A DNA stretch of 6,180 nt from assembly GCA_945870545.1 (NCBI GenBank), contig CAMBTF010000109.1, positions 1 to 6,180 of the forward strand, given 5' to 3'. Below, piece after piece: positions 5,676-6,180 of the stretch. Each line of letters opens with the position of its first letter. Position 1 is the first letter of the stretch. Position numbers and translations under genes: made by a program. Under the pieces are notes generated by a model. The model had not been told where the DNA came from. It ran no database searches and saw only the letters and a list, made by a program, of their open reading frames with translations. The stretch comes from Akkermansia muciniphila (GTDB taxonomy: Bacteria > Verrucomicrobiota > Verrucomicrobiia > Verrucomicrobiales > Akkermansiaceae).

Positions 5676-5843
5676 GAAATTGAACCACGGATGGCACGGA
5701 TGGCACGGATGGCACGGATGGCACGGATGGCACGGATGGCACGGATGGGCACGGATTATGAAAGAGTTATGGAAATGATTTTAAAACCTGTTCGGTGTAT
5801 TCTTAAATCCGTGAAAATCCGTGCCATCCGTGGTCAAAATTCC
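5676..5843. repeat. Intergenic repeat element 2 with terminal inverted repeats and an expanded core
   Basis: The left end (5676-5701) is identical over 26 bp to 5393-5418 of element 1. The right end (5804-5843), in reverse complement, carries the same leader-plus-core sequence. Its innermost 31 bp (5804-5834) are a perfect inverted copy of 5401-5431 of element 1. The left arm is expanded by a 9-bp tandem array. The interior (5757-5803) shows no gene. The short reading frames crossing this element are products of the repeat. Confidence 0.65.
5686..5756. repeat. Seven-copy 9-bp tandem array (CACGGATGG)
   Basis: Seven perfect copies of CACGGATGG run from 5686 to 5748. They are followed by a single extra G at 5749 and a partial unit CACGGAT (5750-5756). 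The array sits where the other element copies have a single CACGGATGG CACGGAT, so it is a local slippage expansion. Its period of nine gives a His-Gly-Trp repeat in one frame, which I take to be an artefact and not a protein. Confidence 0.95.
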
Positions 5844-5848
5844 AATGA

Positions 5849-6022
5849 AGCCCCCTGCAACTTCGGAGTTCGGGCTCAAAGCTGGAAACGCGCGCCGCAC
5901 TGTCATTTTCCCGCATCATAAAATCCCTGCTGTTCCTCCCCCTCTTCCATCCCGTCAAGATACATGCCGACCGCACCCTCAAGGTGGATCTCCCCACCGG
6001 ACTCGCGCTACCGAAACCCTGA
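5849..6022 (+). pseudogene. Start-less reading frame resembling a secreted-protein fragment
   Basis: A plus-strand frame is open from after a stop at 5846-5848 to a TGA at 6020-6022, with no ATG, GTG or TTG in it. Its second half reads like a signal peptide and a mature start: a basic residue, a hydrophobic run (IIKSLLFLPLFHPVKIHA) and then DRTLKVDLPTGLALPKP and the stop. The part before about 5910 looks non-coding. It ends five nt before the convergent stop of the right-edge gene. It may be the remnant of an exported-protein gene cut off by the adjacent repeat block, or chance; I cannot assign a family. Confidence 0.2.
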
Positions 6023-6039
6023 TCGTTTCAGGCGGTTTC
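6013..6039. terminator. Hairpin spanning two convergent stop codons
   Basis: GAAAC (6013-6017) plus CCTGA (6018-6022) pair with TCAGG (6028-6032) and GTTTC (6035-6039) around a 5-nt loop, with a 2-nt bulge. The inner stem contains the plus-strand TGA of the start-less frame and the minus-strand TGA of the right-edge gene. No T run follows on either strand, so termination activity is uncertain. Confidence 0.3.
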
Positions 6040-6180
6040 ACGCGCCATGCGGATAATCGCGGCATCCTGGATCGGATCTTCCGGCCCCACCGCAAAACGC
6101 AGGAACCGCAGAAACCAGCGAGTGACCGGCACCACGATCATGCGCGGCATCGTGCGCAGGCCGATCATTTCCCGATGACG
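6028..6180 (-). CDS. C-terminal 50 codons of an unidentified protein (partial at window edge)
   Basis: The minus-strand frame is open from the right edge (6180) to a TGA at 6030-6028, giving 50 residues. The fragment begins RHREMIGLRTMPRM, continues with a hydrophobic and basic stretch containing VTRWFLRFLRF (21-29 mostly aromatic, Leu and Arg), and ends GPEDPIQDAAIIRMARETA. Codon use is GC-rich like the other genes here, and the hydrophobic/basic pattern followed by an acidic and then helical end looks like real protein. The amphipathic WFLRFLRF segment could be a membrane-surface helix. I do not recognise the family. The start lies outside the window. Confidence 0.55.
   Translation of the reverse strand, partial: RHREMIGLRTMPRMIVVPVTRWFLRFLRFAVGPEDPIQDAAIIRMARETA

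Larger units (their letters stand above)
5516..6027. other. Gene-poor intergenic region between repeats and the right-edge gene
   Basis: Together with element 1 this makes about 700 bp (5320-6027) without a recognisable intact gene. Beyond the repeats, 5591-5675 and 5844-5914 show nothing I can name. The last 110 bp hold an open frame described separately. Short frames here have no initiation signals or family resemblance. Confidence 0.6.

Noticed and set aside
5539..5778. 79-aa frame with seven His-Gly-Trp repeats
   Set aside because: The repeat is the translation of a 9-bp intergenic array. The same array in other frames gives Met-Ala-Arg or Ile-Arg-Ala runs, and there are no gene-like ends.
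5393..5843. Possible CRISPR array
   Set aside because: The repeat copies lie in both orientations, with unequal intervals and no regular spacer length, and there are no cas genes in the window.
5803..5997. 64-aa minus-strand frame at the end of the repeat block
   Set aside because: It runs through the inverted repeat arm, has no initiation signal and no family resemblance.

Overview
The window looks like a chromosomal stretch from a member of the Verrucomicrobiota. This is inferred, not proven, from three things: the N-terminus and layout of the kinase-like protein (a short Pro-rich lead, then 'LLPAFEF', a kinase fold, one membrane helix and sensor-like domains); the general lack of Shine-Dalgarno sequences; and intergenic repeats built from CACGGAT / CCGTG words with a GAACC leader, which are common in that phylum and its relatives.

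Left part (1-2520), all on the minus strand. In transcription order there is a small single-pass membrane protein of unknown function (129 aa), a hairpin terminator, a candidate promoter, secG (the Sec translocon subunit, with a long Pro/Ala/Glu-rich tail), a rhomboid-family intramembrane serine protease, and the first ten codons of what looks like fabF, running off the left edge. secG, rhomboid and fabF are closely spaced (18 nt and 58 nt) and could form one transcript.

Middle (2521-5319). A divergent intergenic region carries two inverted repeats, one of them terminator-like. It is followed by one large plus-strand gene for an 835-aa protein: a kinase fold that has lost nearly all catalytic residues (a pseudokinase), a transmembrane helix, a charged helical linker, two cysteine-poor C-type-lectin-like domains and a long helical C-terminus. 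This is the most interesting gene here. It looks like a transmembrane scaffold or receptor rather than an enzyme.

Right part (5320-6180). About 700 bp without a recognisable intact gene holds a dense family of repeats: a perfect 31-bp inverted repeat bracketing about 430 bp, inner inverted and direct copies, a seven-copy 9-bp tandem array, and a separate CTTGGCG-word repeat with a similar leader. After it come a start-less reading frame that resembles a secreted-protein fragment and the C-terminal 50 codons of an unidentified minus-strand gene. Their stop codons face each other inside one small hairpin.

Apart from SecG and rhomboid both being membrane proteins, I see no evidence that the genes form one functional pathway. 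No RNA genes, CRISPR array or transposase were found.
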